From Pedobacter sp. Leaf41 (lineage in GTDB: Bacteria > Bacteroidota > Bacteroidia > Sphingobacteriales > Sphingobacteriaceae), in NCBI RefSeq assembly GCF_001422545.1, contig NZ_LMLE01000010.1, forward strand, positions 227 through 64,226: a stretch of DNA of 64,000 nucleotides, in the 5' to 3' direction. Shown in pieces: positions 16,234-24,644 of this stretch. The notes beneath the pieces were generated by a model. It worked only from the letters and a program-made list of their open reading frames with translations. It ran no database searches and was not told where the DNA came from. Numbering within the stretch: the stretch's first letter is position 1; each line of letters starts with the position of its first letter. The translations under genes were made by a program, and so were the position numbers.

Positions 16234-18741
16234 TTACTTACCGGTTTTCTCCACATCTCTATCCATCTCTACCAAATCAACTTCGGCGGGATCAGAAAAA
16301 TCACCAATCAAGTACTTGTTAAAATGATCTGCCAATTTCCAGAAGGCATATTCCGTCATATCGCCGAAACCATGGCGCTGACCAGGGATAATTAGAAAAT
16401 CGAAGCGTTTGCCAGCTTTCATTAAGGCGTTAGCAACCCGAATGGAGTTTGCCGGATGCACATTGTTATCTACATCGCCATGCATCAATAATAAATGACC
16501 TTTTAAATTTTTTGCCAGATCAGGGTTTTTATCGATGCTATATTTAAATGAAGTATCACCTTTTATAGATACAATTTCCTTTACACCATGGTGTTTTTCA
16601 CTCCACCAACGGTTGTAAATACTATTGTCGTGGTTACCCGCATTAGAAACTGCTGCTTTAAAGAAATTGGGATAAACCAACATGGCAGCGGTAGACATAA
16701 ATCCACCACCTGAATGCCCGGTGATGCCTACCTTTGTATCATCAATATAGTGGTATTTAGCGGCGAGTTGTTCAATTGCAGTTTTCTTATCTGCCAAACC
16801 ATAATCGCGAAGGTTTCCGTAACCATAAGTGTGGTACCATTTGGAGCGGGAAGGATTTCCACCGCGGTTACCAACTGTAATCACAATATAACCAAATTGC
16901 GCCAGGCGTTCAGTACGATCCATTGATTTACTGAAAGCTTTATTCACCGCTTCTGTTTGTGGCCCAGGATAAACATACTCAATAATTGGATATTTCTTAT
17001 TCGGATCAAAGTCAAAAGGTTTGTACATTACACCATAGAGATCGGTAATTCCATCATCAGCCTTCACAGTAAAAGGTTCAGGAAATTTATAGCCAGCAAC
17101 CATTAAAAGCGATAAATCAGCTGTTTCCAAGTCCATTACTTTTCTACCGTTTTTATCATTTAAAGTAGATTTCGGCGCCGTGTTTACCCTCGAATAATTA
17201 TCAACGAAAAAAGTATTATTATCATTCATACTGATGGCGTGATCGTAATCGCCGGCATTTAACAATTTAAGGTTAGAACCATCAAAATTGATGCTGTACA
17301 AATGTAAATAATATGGATCCTCTTTAGCCTCTCTCCCATTGGCTGTAAAATAAAGTACGCGGTTTTTTTCATCAATATTCACAATGCTTTCACAGTGAAA
17401 TGAACCTTTTGTGATTTGATTCTTTAGCTTTCCGTTTCCATCAAATAAATAAAAATGTGCCCAACCATCGCGTTCACTCCAGTGGATTAATTCTTTGCCG
17501 TTGTTTACCAAACCAGGGCGGTTTACCTCTACGTAAGTGTTGAAACGCTCATCAATTAAAGGCGTAACTTTGCTCGTGGCGATATCAATTGTACCAATAT
17601 CAATTCGTTTTAAATCGCGGCTGGTACGTGAAAAATAAAATCTGCTGTCATCACCTAACCAGATGGAAGGACGAAATTCGTTGTCGCGATCTTTTGCCAA
17701 AGAAGGTTTGCTCCAAACTGAAACACTTTGATCTTTAAAGGCTGAAACATTTAATTTCTTGAATGATTTCGCTGCAAAATCGAACAACAAAATCTCGTCT
17801 TGAGGTGCCTCAGCTTCGCCCGGCATTTGGTATTTATAAGTTTCTAAAGTGGGGCGGCCAGGCGTAACGCTATTGATTACCCACAAATCTTTAACCTTGC
17901 GGGAATCGGTACGATTTAAAATGAAATATTTAGCATTTGGCGACCAAAGCACATAAGCACCCCTGCGCTTTTTATTGTTTTTTTCGTTTTCTACATTGTT
18001 TTCACCATCTCCATCACTTCCATAAGAATAAAATTTAACCCCATCCTTTGTAAGTTGATGGTCGACAATGGTACTATCTTCTTCGTTTTTAACGGCTTTT
18101 TTATAGTTATCCTTATCCATCCAATACAGGTTGTAGTTGCGGGAAAAAATAATTGCCGATGAATCCGGCGCAACAGCTCCCCAACTTGGTTTTGGTTTTG
18201 GTTTGCTAAAGTTTGCAACCTCGGTGAGTTTAGCTGTAGCCAGATCATATTTAAATGAAAAGATTTTCTTCTGTAACGAATCGGCCGCTTTTTTATCTTT
18301 ACGATCGGGTTTTACCTCATCAATGGAGCTTTTAACCTCAAAAGAAATACTCTTCTCATCCGCAGCAAATTTTAGATTTTCCAAAGGAAGGTGTTCCGCA
18401 TCAAAGGGATCGCGTACAATTAGCGTAATGTCTGCAGCAACTTTGGCGTTATCGAACATTAATTTTTTGCTTTTCGCAGCCGGATCTACTAAATACCAGA
18501 ATTTCCCTTTCGGACTTTCGAAAGTATACCAAAAACGATTGGTCAATTTTAGCCAATGCGGGTCAACCGAGGTAGAATACACCATTTTCTTCAACTTATT
18601 TGGCGAAAATCGCGAAGCAAGTTGATAATTCGCCTTAGGCTGAGCCGGATTATTTTCTGTTAAAGTAAAAGTTTTGTTTTGTGCCGCTACCGTTAGCGAT
18701 AAAAACTGCGCACAAAGAACGAGTTTGTAAAGTTTGTTCAT
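16234..18741 (-). CDS. S9B prolyl oligopeptidase (dipeptidyl peptidase IV-like)
   Basis: An 835-residue exported serine peptidase. After a signal peptide (about 1-20, ending VAA) comes an eight-bladed beta-propeller region (about 60-560), then an alpha/beta hydrolase domain with the full catalytic triad: S677 in GHSGGG, D758 in HGDVDNNVH and H790 in GQRHGF. DPP IV-like enzymes release dipeptides, often X-Pro or X-Ala, from peptide N-termini in the periplasm. I use the ATG at 18741; the codon before it is TTG. A single-gene unit, it probably supports peptide feeding together with the M28 and M20 enzymes elsewhere in the window. Confidence 0.94.
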   Translation of the reverse strand: MNKLYKLVLCAQFLSLTVAAQNKTFTLTENNPAQPKANYQLASRFSPNKLKKMVYSTSVDPHWLKLTNRFWYTFESPKGKFWYLVDPAAKSKKLMFDNAKVAADITLIVRDPFDAEHLPLENLKFAADEKSISFEVKSSIDEVKPDRKDKKAADSLQKKIFSFKYDLATAKLTEVANFSKPKPKPSWGAVAPDSSAIIFSRNYNLYWMDKDNYKKAVKNEEDSTIVDHQLTKDGVKFYSYGSDGDGENNVENEKNNKKRRGAYVLWSPNAKYFILNRTDSRKVKDLWVINSVTPGRPTLETYKYQMPGEAEAPQDEILLFDFAAKSFKKLNVSAFKDQSVSVWSKPSLAKDRDNEFRPSIWLGDDSRFYFSRTSRDLKRIDIGTIDIATSKVTPLIDERFNTYVEVNRPGLVNNGKELIHWSERDGWAHFYLFDGNGKLKNQITKGSFHCESIVNIDEKNRVLYFTANGREAKEDPYYLHLYSINFDGSNLKLLNAGDYDHAISMNDNNTFFVDNYSRVNTAPKSTLNDKNGRKVMDLETADLSLLMVAGYKFPEPFTVKADDGITDLYGVMYKPFDFDPNKKYPIIEYVYPGPQTEAVNKAFSKSMDRTERLAQFGYIVITVGNRGGNPSRSKWYHTYGYGNLRDYGLADKKTAIEQLAAKYHYIDDTKVGITGHSGGGFMSTAAMLVYPNFFKAAVSNAGNHDNSIYNRWWSEKHHGVKEIVSIKGDTSFKYSIDKNPDLAKNLKGHLLLMHGDVDNNVHPANSIRVANALMKAGKRFDFLIIPGQRHGFGDMTEYAFWKLADHFNKYLIGDFSDPAEVDLVEMDRDVEKTGK

Positions 18742-18891
18742 CAAAGTTGGTTATGAGCCGCTAAATTATTTAATAAAAGCTGATTATATCCCCGCAAATT
18801 GTAATAAAACAGTTAGCTAGCTTTATTTCCTAATTGAGAAAATATTTATCAACAACAGTTGTTTACCTGTATAATAACTTAGCAGAATTTA

Positions 18892-18899
18892 TAGTTTTG
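18892..18899 (+). promoter_or_regulatory. Candidate -7 box for the first NodB lipoprotein
   Basis: TAGTTTTG, an exact TAnnTTTG match, ends 17 bases before the ATG at 18917. No TTG at the ideal -33 distance. Confidence 0.5.
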
Positions 18900-18916
18900 T
18901 AGACATATCCATAAAT

Positions 18917-19795
18917 ATGAAATACAAATTATTAACGATTATATCAGCTGGAATAATATTATTTACTAGCTGTCAATCTAAATCTCAAACCAGCGATGCT
19001 GATGGCAAGGATTCTACAGCACAAGCATCCACATCGGTAGAAAATACAGAAACTGCTGTTGATGTATCGAAGATAAAAGTGGCGGATGCGAAAACGGTTC
19101 TAGCCAGAAAACAAGTTCCTATTTTGTGTTATCACCAGGTAAGAAACTGGAAACCAACTGATGGCAAAGTAGGTAAAGATTATATTGTAGAGATCCAAAA
19201 CTTCAAAGATCAAATGAAAATGTTGGCCGACAGTGGCTATCACACCATTTTGCCCGATCAGCTTTATGCTTACTTAAATACGGGTGCTGCGCTACCGAGT
19301 AAGCCTATCATGTTAACTTTTGATGATACGGATTTAGATCAGTTTACCATCGTAAACCCAACTTTAAAGAAACTAGGCTATAAAGCTGTCTATTTCATCA
19401 TGACTGTTTCCATTGGCAAAAAAGGAAAATTTGTTGATTACATGAGCAGCGACCAGATTAAGCAACTTTCTGATGAAGGAAACGTGATTGGTTCTCATAC
19501 TTACGACCACAAAAATTTTAAAAAATACGCCGGTAAAGATTGGGAGGAGCAGTTAGATAAACCTACAAAACGCCTGGAAGAAATTACGGGTAAAAAGATG
19601 ACTGAATTTGCTTATCCATTTGGATTATGGAATGCCGAAGGAATTCCTGAATTAAAAAAACGTGGTTTTAGAATGGCTTACCAACTATCTACCAAACGCG
19701 ATGAAAAGGATCCATTATTTACCATCCGTAGAATTATTGCAAGCGGCTATTGGAGTCCTAAAACATTAAGCAACAGCATTAAAAATAGTTTTTGA
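18917..19795 (+). CDS. NodB-type polysaccharide deacetylase, lipoprotein
   Basis: A 292-residue lipoprotein (lipobox LFTSC, Cys19) with a carbohydrate esterase 4 (NodB) domain. Motif 1 is TFDDTD with the base and metal aspartates at 136-137; motif 2 is SHTYDH with metal histidines at 194 and 198. The stretch LCYHQVRNW before the domain resembles the start of PgaB/IcaB-type exopolysaccharide deacetylases. It probably removes acetyl groups from an N-acetylated surface or cell-wall polymer in the periplasm. The next gene is a close paralogue, so a tandem duplication has occurred. A GAAA-loop terminator follows. Confidence 0.92.
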   Translation: MKYKLLTIISAGIILFTSCQSKSQTSDADGKDSTAQASTSVENTETAVDVSKIKVADAKTVLARKQVPILCYHQVRNWKPTDGKVGKDYIVEIQNFKDQMKMLADSGYHTILPDQLYAYLNTGAALPSKPIMLTFDDTDLDQFTIVNPTLKKLGYKAVYFIMTVSIGKKGKFVDYMSSDQIKQLSDEGNVIGSHTYDHKNFKKYAGKDWEEQLDKPTKRLEEITGKKMTEFAYPFGLWNAEGIPELKKRGFRMAYQLSTKRDEKDPLFTIRRIIASGYWSPKTLSNSIKNSF

Positions 19796-19802
19796 TGATC
19801 AT

Positions 19803-19830
19803 AAACCTCGGCGAAAGTCGGGGTTTTGTT
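19803..19830 (+). terminator. Terminator with GAAA tetraloop
   Basis: AAACCTCGGC and GTCGGGGTTT form a 10-bp stem (with two G-U pairs) closed by a GAAA loop and followed by TGTTTT. Confidence 0.8.
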
Positions 19831-19972
19831 TTATAAATGAAGTTCAATTGAATTTGATTTAAAGGTCCTTGCTTTAAAATCTGGCATTAGTAATAAAGAA
19901 TGGGATGCCTTTGAAAAAGAATTTATTTTATCTGAAAACGCAGTATCTTTGATCAAATAAATACATCAAAAA

Positions 19973-20860
19973 TTGATCTCGAATCTCAAACAAACTGCTC
20001 AACGCCTTCTGCTGATCACATCTATTGGATTAGCATTAGCTTCTTGCAACAGCAATAGCGCTGAAGAAAAATCTGAACAAAAAAATAATGCATTTGCAGC
20101 TGTAAACGACACCACAAAGGCCGAAGTAAAACCTGCTGATGCAAAAACGATCCTGGTCCGAAAAGAAGTGCCGGTATTATGTTATCACCAAATTAGAAAT
20201 GCCTTAGCCAGCGATAGCAAACGAGCTGGTGATGATATCATTTCTCCTGATAAATTTAAACAACACATTAAAATGCTCGCCGATAGCGGTTACCACACAG
20301 TGCTTCCCGATCAACTTTACAATTATTTGGTTTATGGAACTAAACTGCCTGAAAAGCCAATCATGATCACTTTTGATGATACAGATATGGATCAGTTTAC
20401 AGTTGGAAATTCTACCCTTAAAAAATATGGTTTTAAAGGGGTTTATTTCATCATGACGGTTTCCATTGGGAGAAAAGGCCGCATCAGTTATATGACCAAA
20501 GAAAACATTAAGCAATTGGCTGATGAGGGAAATACCATTGCCAGTCATACCTACGACCATAAAAACTTTGCACAGTTTACCGAAGAGGATTGGAGAACCC
20601 AGATAGACGAACCCACGAAAAAACTTGAGGAGATAACCGGAAAAAAGGTCGAATATTTCGCTTATCCTTATGGTGTTTTCAAAGCGGCAAACTTGCATAA
20701 ATTAAAAGAGCATGGATTTAAAGCGGCCTTTATTTTATCTACAGCGAGGGATGAGAATTATCCACTTTACACCATCCGCCGCATCATAGATCCCGGTAGG
20801 TATTCTGCTAAAAATCTGTATTATAGCATTAATAAAAGCTTTAATAAAACAAAAAGCTAG
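19973..20860 (+). CDS. NodB-type polysaccharide deacetylase, lipoprotein (paralogue)
   Basis: A 295-residue paralogue of the preceding deacetylase, with the same plan: lipoprotein signal (ALASC, Cys24), low-complexity linker, LCYHQIRN, NodB motif 1 TFDDTD (Asp135-136) and motif 2 SHTYDH (His192 and His196). The frame has no ATG ahead of the signal sequence: a TAA at 19958 and then TTG at 19973, which I take as the start. The two proteins differ most in the linker and loops, so they may act on different polymers or conditions. The DUF3298 lipoprotein follows after 69 bases. Confidence 0.88.
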   Translation: MISNLKQTAQRLLLITSIGLALASCNSNSAEEKSEQKNNAFAAVNDTTKAEVKPADAKTILVRKEVPVLCYHQIRNALASDSKRAGDDIISPDKFKQHIKMLADSGYHTVLPDQLYNYLVYGTKLPEKPIMITFDDTDMDQFTVGNSTLKKYGFKGVYFIMTVSIGRKGRISYMTKENIKQLADEGNTIASHTYDHKNFAQFTEEDWRTQIDEPTKKLEEITGKKVEYFAYPYGVFKAANLHKLKEHGFKAAFILSTARDENYPLYTIRRIIDPGRYSAKNLYYSINKSFNKTKS

Positions 20861-20929
20861 TTCTATCTGTAACTGATGTAGATTAATATACAATCGTTTT
20901 TATCCCCTCAAAAAAATTTATTGATACAG

Positions 20930-22099
20930 ATGAAAAATTATTTCCTTTTGTTACTCCTAAGTGTTTCACTACTTTTTGCTTGCAATAGTTCCAAAAACGA
21001 TAATGCTGCAACAGATGATTCTGGCAAAGAGGCTACTGTAAAAACTGAACTTGAAAAAAAATTTTACAAAAGGCTTGAGGGAACAATTGCAGGAAAGCCT
21101 GTTGTGATGAACCTGCAAAGGTTAAATGACGAGATTGAAGGCAATTATTTTTACGAGGGCTCTTGGTTAAACCTGTCTATCGATACCCTGATAGGTAAAG
21201 ATAGTGTAGTACTTTTTGAGAATAGCTTTTACGATTATTATTTTGATAAAGATGCAAAACAAAACCATTTAGGATTAAAATGGACTGGTAATGGCTTCAA
21301 AGGCACTTGGTCTGATGGTAGTGGAAGTAAAACTTTCCCTGTTTTACTTGCAGAAAAGTACCCAGAGGGAAGTTACCAGTTTACCACTGGATCTTATGCC
21401 GATTCTATTAAAGCTTTTGCAGGCGATGAAAAGTCGCCCCATGCCACTATCGGCTTCGAATATTTAAAGGCAGTTAACAATGATAATGCTGGAAAATGGC
21501 TAGATGATCAGCTTAAGCTAATTTCGGGAATCAATAAAGGAACTGCGGATAGAGCAACAGGTTTCAAAAAAATTGCAAGTACCTACTTGGATGATTACAA
21601 AAAAGAAATTGGAGCGGAAAAAAAATCTGGTCCCGATCGTGGATATGAGCTTTGGATGAACTACTCAAGCAATAGCCAGCAATCTATCTCCTATAATCAA
21701 AATGGTTTTGTGGTTATCGATTTCTTAACCGATGCATACACAGGCGGTGCGCATGGGAACTACGGAAGTACCATGTTTTGCCTTGATGTAGTGAATAAAA
21801 AACAGATGTCATTAAGTGATATTGTTAAAATTGATTCAAACTCACTGCACGGTTTGCTGGAAAAAAACCTTCGCAAGCAATACAATATTAAGCCTCAAGA
21901 TCAAATCAGTACGGTTTTATTCGATAATTTCTTAAAGCCGAACAATAACTTTTACTTCAATAAAAATGGGCTGGCGTTTATGTATAATCCTTACGAGGTT
22001 GCCAGTTACGCTCAAGGTCAGATTGTAGTATTTATTCCTTTCAGCGAGTTAAAAACCTATTTAATTCCTGATTTCGCAAAAAGACTCGGAATAAGTTAA
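20930..22099 (+). CDS. DUF3298 (RsiV-like) lipoprotein
   Basis: A 389-residue lipoprotein; the lipid-bearing cysteine is in LLFACNSS near residue 18. The C-terminal half holds the DUF3298/RsiV-like domain, recognised by DFLTDAYTGGAHGNYG, by MSLSDIVK and by a final FIPFSELKTYL. In RsiV this domain binds lysozyme, but most family members are uncharacterised. The N-terminal half (about 40-130) is a beta-rich region of unknown type. I start at the ATG at 20930, where the lipoprotein signal begins, not at a TTG nine bases earlier. Placed after two NodB deacetylases, it suggests an envelope polymer theme (inference). Confidence 0.85.
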   Translation: MKNYFLLLLLSVSLLFACNSSKNDNAATDDSGKEATVKTELEKKFYKRLEGTIAGKPVVMNLQRLNDEIEGNYFYEGSWLNLSIDTLIGKDSVVLFENSFYDYYFDKDAKQNHLGLKWTGNGFKGTWSDGSGSKTFPVLLAEKYPEGSYQFTTGSYADSIKAFAGDEKSPHATIGFEYLKAVNNDNAGKWLDDQLKLISGINKGTADRATGFKKIASTYLDDYKKEIGAEKKSGPDRGYELWMNYSSNSQQSISYNQNGFVVIDFLTDAYTGGAHGNYGSTMFCLDVVNKKQMSLSDIVKIDSNSLHGLLEKNLRKQYNIKPQDQISTVLFDNFLKPNNNFYFNKNGLAFMYNPYEVASYAQGQIVVFIPFSELKTYLIPDFAKRLGIS

Positions 22100-22123
22100 T
22101 GGTGCTGAAAAAGTTTTGATGGC

Positions 22124-22278
22124 TCGCTGGTCTGGATTTGCAATCCAAAACCCAGAACTGTAATTTTAAATCAATTTTAAGATGAAATTGCAAATCTCGA
22201 CTAACTGTGGTTACAATATGAACATCGCTGGTCTGGATTGCCAATCCAAACCCCAGCACTGTGGATTTAAAAATCCAC
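22124..22278. repeat. REP-like direct repeats with hairpins
   Basis: Two copies of a 38-base unit (22124-22161 and 22225-22262) share TCGCTGGTCTGGATT, AATCCAAA and CCCAG..ACTGT. Each unit is self-complementary (CTGGATT with AATCCA). The second runs into a perfect 8-bp hairpin, GTGGATTT and AAATCCAC, at 22261-22278. This looks like an interspersed REP/BIME-type repeat cluster. Confidence 0.65.
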
Positions 22279-22318
22279 AAACCAATAACAAATTTGTAAA
22301 TCTCCAGAGATAAAAAAC

Positions 22319-22771
22319 CTAGAGAATTTCTTTGATCAAGTATTTATTTCCATTAAAGCTGATTTCATCGCCCACTTTACGCCAAATGAACGCTCTACCG
22401 ATGGGTGCCGCTTGAGAAACAGCGATAAATTTTTGGGTTTCAAGGTTTAATTCGCCAGCACTAATACTGATATAAAAATTGCCCTCGGAAGTTAGGACCA
22501 AACTACCATTTTTTACTTCTTTGGCTGTATCAACATTTTCAATTTGCTGTAAAGCGATTTTCTGCTGACCTGCCTCATAAAGCAATTTGCTGTTTCTATC
22601 CATTTCCTGCTGCATCATTTCACGTGTAGTTTCGTATTTATCGCCTGCACTACTTTTGGTATCGTCGTTTGATGCCTGCCTGGCTTGCAGCATGGAATAC
22701 TCAATATTTTCTATTCTATTTTGAATAAAAGTTAAGCACAGCTGATACAGTTGAGATTTTAATGTGGACAT
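22319..22771 (-). CDS. GreA/GreB-like transcription factor family protein
   Basis: A 150-residue cytoplasmic protein. The N-terminal 75 residues are helical and charged, with ARQASNDDTKSSAGDKYETT, a pattern often seen in GreA/GreB-related proteins of Bacteroidetes; the C-terminal part has the FKBP-like GreA tail (SQAAPIGRAFIWRKVGDEIS then GNKYLIKEIL). True Gre factors rescue stalled RNA polymerase with acidic residues at the coiled-coil tip. Whether this short relative does so is not clear from the sequence. Related proteins are sometimes labelled 3-oxoacyl-ACP synthase in databases, which I think is an error. Confidence 0.75.
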   Translation of the reverse strand: MSTLKSQLYQLCLTFIQNRIENIEYSMLQARQASNDDTKSSAGDKYETTREMMQQEMDRNSKLLYEAGQQKIALQQIENVDTAKEVKNGSLVLTSEGNFYISISAGELNLETQKFIAVSQAAPIGRAFIWRKVGDEISFNGNKYLIKEIL

Positions 22772-22854
22772 GTTTTAGAGAAAAATATTAAATGAATATT
22801 GAAGTGATGGAAATTAGCAAAGAGACTTGAGACTTACGCCTAATAACTCCAGAC

Positions 22855-23427
22855 TTATTCTTCAATCCACTTTACTTTTTCTTCCATTGAACTGCGGTTT
22901 GGCATCCATGGTTTTTCGTTATGATACCCCATATAGAAAAGTCCGATACATTTTTCATTTTCGTCTAAACTTAGAAATTCTCCTAAATGATCGATTAGTG
23001 GTGGTGAGCTCCAATAAGCACCAACTTTTAAACTTTCGGCGGTTAGGGCCATATTTTGAACAGCACAAGAAACAGCAGCTAACTCTTCCCATTCGGGTAC
23101 TTTACCACTTACTGCCATTTGAATTGCAATGATACAATCTGCGTGGCCGGTTTTTTCGGCAAAACTATCATATTTTTTTTGAAGAAATTGTTGCGGAGAA
23201 ATATGCGACTGATAAAGTCTTCCAAGCTCCTCCCCTAATTTTTTTAGACCTGCTTTTCTAATTACGGTAAAGCGCCAAGGTTGGGTTAATTTATGTGTGG
23301 GCGCATAATTGGCGCTTTCTAGAATCTGATTGATCACCTCAACCGAGATTTCTTTTTTAATATAACTCGCTGGAAAAATACTGCGACGTTCTTTTATAAT
23401 TTGAGATACAATTTCGTAATTGGTCAT
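22855..23427 (-). CDS. Nitroreductase family protein
   Basis: A 190-residue FMN-binding nitroreductase. Visible family features are the N-terminal RRSIFPASY (FMN phosphate contact), ESANYAPTHKLTQPWRFTVI at 37-56, and the later VGAYWSSP and GLFYMGY. These enzymes reduce nitro-aromatics, quinones or flavins with NAD(P)H as dimers in the cytoplasm. The length fits the small YdjA-like branch. The physiological substrate is unknown. The gene lies 83 bases from the GreA-like gene on the same strand and may share its transcript. Confidence 0.9.
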   Translation of the reverse strand: MTNYEIVSQIIKERRSIFPASYIKKEISVEVINQILESANYAPTHKLTQPWRFTVIRKAGLKKLGEELGRLYQSHISPQQFLQKKYDSFAEKTGHADCIIAIQMAVSGKVPEWEELAAVSCAVQNMALTAESLKVGAYWSSPPLIDHLGEFLSLDENEKCIGLFYMGYHNEKPWMPNRSSMEEKVKWIEE

Positions 23428-23499
23428 TTGGTAAAAATAGTTAAAAGCAAAAAGATTACAACTGAAAGCCTATATCAAATATGTTAAAACCTAAAATTT

Positions 23500-23614
23500 T
23501 TTACTTTCCGCTGTCTCGAAACTTTCACTTTCAACTTTTCACTTTTTACTTTCCACCTTCCACTTTCTATGCTGAACTTTCCACTTTTCACTTTCTACTT
23601 TTTCAGTTGTTTCC
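23500..23614. repeat. Low-complexity CACTTT/CTTTC tract
   Basis: A pyrimidine-rich tract of imperfect repeats of the type ACTTTC-CACTTTT-CACTTTCTAC. Its complement (GAAAGTTGAAAG) is the same kind of sequence as the tract at 36846-36960. It reaches the 3' end of the HEAT-like gene. Confidence 0.6.
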
Positions 23615-24134
23615 TAATCTGTTTTACTTTTGCAAAAAAAGCGATACTCTCCTGATCCACTAAAAATTCCATTGTTTCAATTAATTCGTTTCTAATCCAT
23701 GGATGTTTGGGAATTAAATTGGCGAGAATATTTAAGCAGTGCGATTTTACCGCGACAGGTATCTTTCCGTCAATCAGCCAGGCAAAAACCACCTCAACAA
23801 TGCGATCAGTATCATAATTCCCTATTAATTCCTGCACTTCCGTGGTGGCTTTCTTATGCGTCATAAAAGCCAAAATTTTTACATAATGCCGAAGTGTAGA
23901 TAAATTTTGCTGTGAATGAAGTTTTTGCAGAAAATAATATGCGAATGGCAAAAAGCGTTCCTGATGATTGGAGTAAACACGCTCTAAAATCCAAGCTGCC
24001 CTAAAAGAGATTTGTTCATGATGATGAAAACTTAAATCGATTAAATCTTTGGAAGAAAAATTTTCCATCGAGGCCAATGCCTCAACTTCTACTTTCCCAA
24101 TAGGACGGTTTATGACAGCTAATAAATTTTGCAT
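23595..24134 (-). CDS. HEAT-like helical repeat protein
   Basis: A 179-residue, almost wholly alpha-helical cytoplasmic protein with repeated helix pairs of HEAT type (for example SFRAAWILERVYSNH, LRHYVKILAFMTH and VKSHCLNILANLIPKHPWI). No catalytic motif is seen; such proteins usually act as scaffolds. The 3' end runs into a CACTTT-rich repeat tract, so the last basic residues (KQLKK) are partly coded by repeat-like DNA. Function unknown. Confidence 0.7.
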   Translation of the reverse strand: MQNLLAVINRPIGKVEVEALASMENFSSKDLIDLSFHHHEQISFRAAWILERVYSNHQERFLPFAYYFLQKLHSQQNLSTLRHYVKILAFMTHKKATTEVQELIGNYDTDRIVEVVFAWLIDGKIPVAVKSHCLNILANLIPKHPWIRNELIETMEFLVDQESIAFFAKVKQIRKQLKK

Positions 24135-24644
24135 CGTACCATAAAATTAGCTAATTTTTTTTAGTTCCGACAGCTGAAGCCGAAGGCAATGGACAAGAAA
24201 AATCTAACATCATCGCTTATGATTTCAAAGAAACAAATTAGTGAACTCAATGCGCTGATTTGCAAAAAAATACGTAGGCATATTACCTTTTTCATTGTTA
24301 TTGGTTAAAAACTAACCAATACTGTATTGCATTTAATTGCCGTAGATTTCAAACAACGGACTTAATAATTTTGAAATTTAGTTTTTGCCAAAAAATGGAG
24401 TGTAGCTGTAAACCTTGCCAAAAGCCCCTTACTTAGTTTAATAAACCAGATTGAACGGAAATACTTTTTGTTGTAGATTTTAACATGCTCATCCCTACCA
24501 AAACAAAAAGATTGGAGGGAAAGCGGGACTGCAATTGCGATGAAATACCGAACACTGATTTTCAAATAAAAGCAAATACTACCTCACTATTGCCTTTTCT
24601 CTTCGGACTATAAACCCTATCTTTGCGGCTTATTTCTATTTATT
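24135..24644. other. 510-base gap before the ABC-F gene
   Basis: No convincing gene. A 67-codon reverse frame (24362-24565) is protein-like in places but has no partner or signal, and may be an interspersed repeat. A -7 box for the ABC-F gene is at 24618-24625. Confidence 0.5.
24618..24625 (+). promoter_or_regulatory. Candidate -7 box for the ABC-F gene
   Basis: TATCTTTG, an exact TAnnTTTG match, 19 bases before the ATG. Confidence 0.5.

Noticed and set aside
22124..22310. CRISPR array
   Set aside because: Only two units, self-complementary and with an unequal spacer, and no cas genes.
23481..23663. 60-codon plus-strand frame rich in Phe, Leu and Thr
   Set aside because: It is simply the CACTTT repeat tract read in frame.
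24362..24565. 67-codon reverse frame, MKISVRYFIAIAVPLSLQSF and so on
   Set aside because: Looks partly protein-like but has no partner, promoter or family; more likely an interspersed intergenic repeat that happens to be open. A genome-wide BLASTN would settle it.
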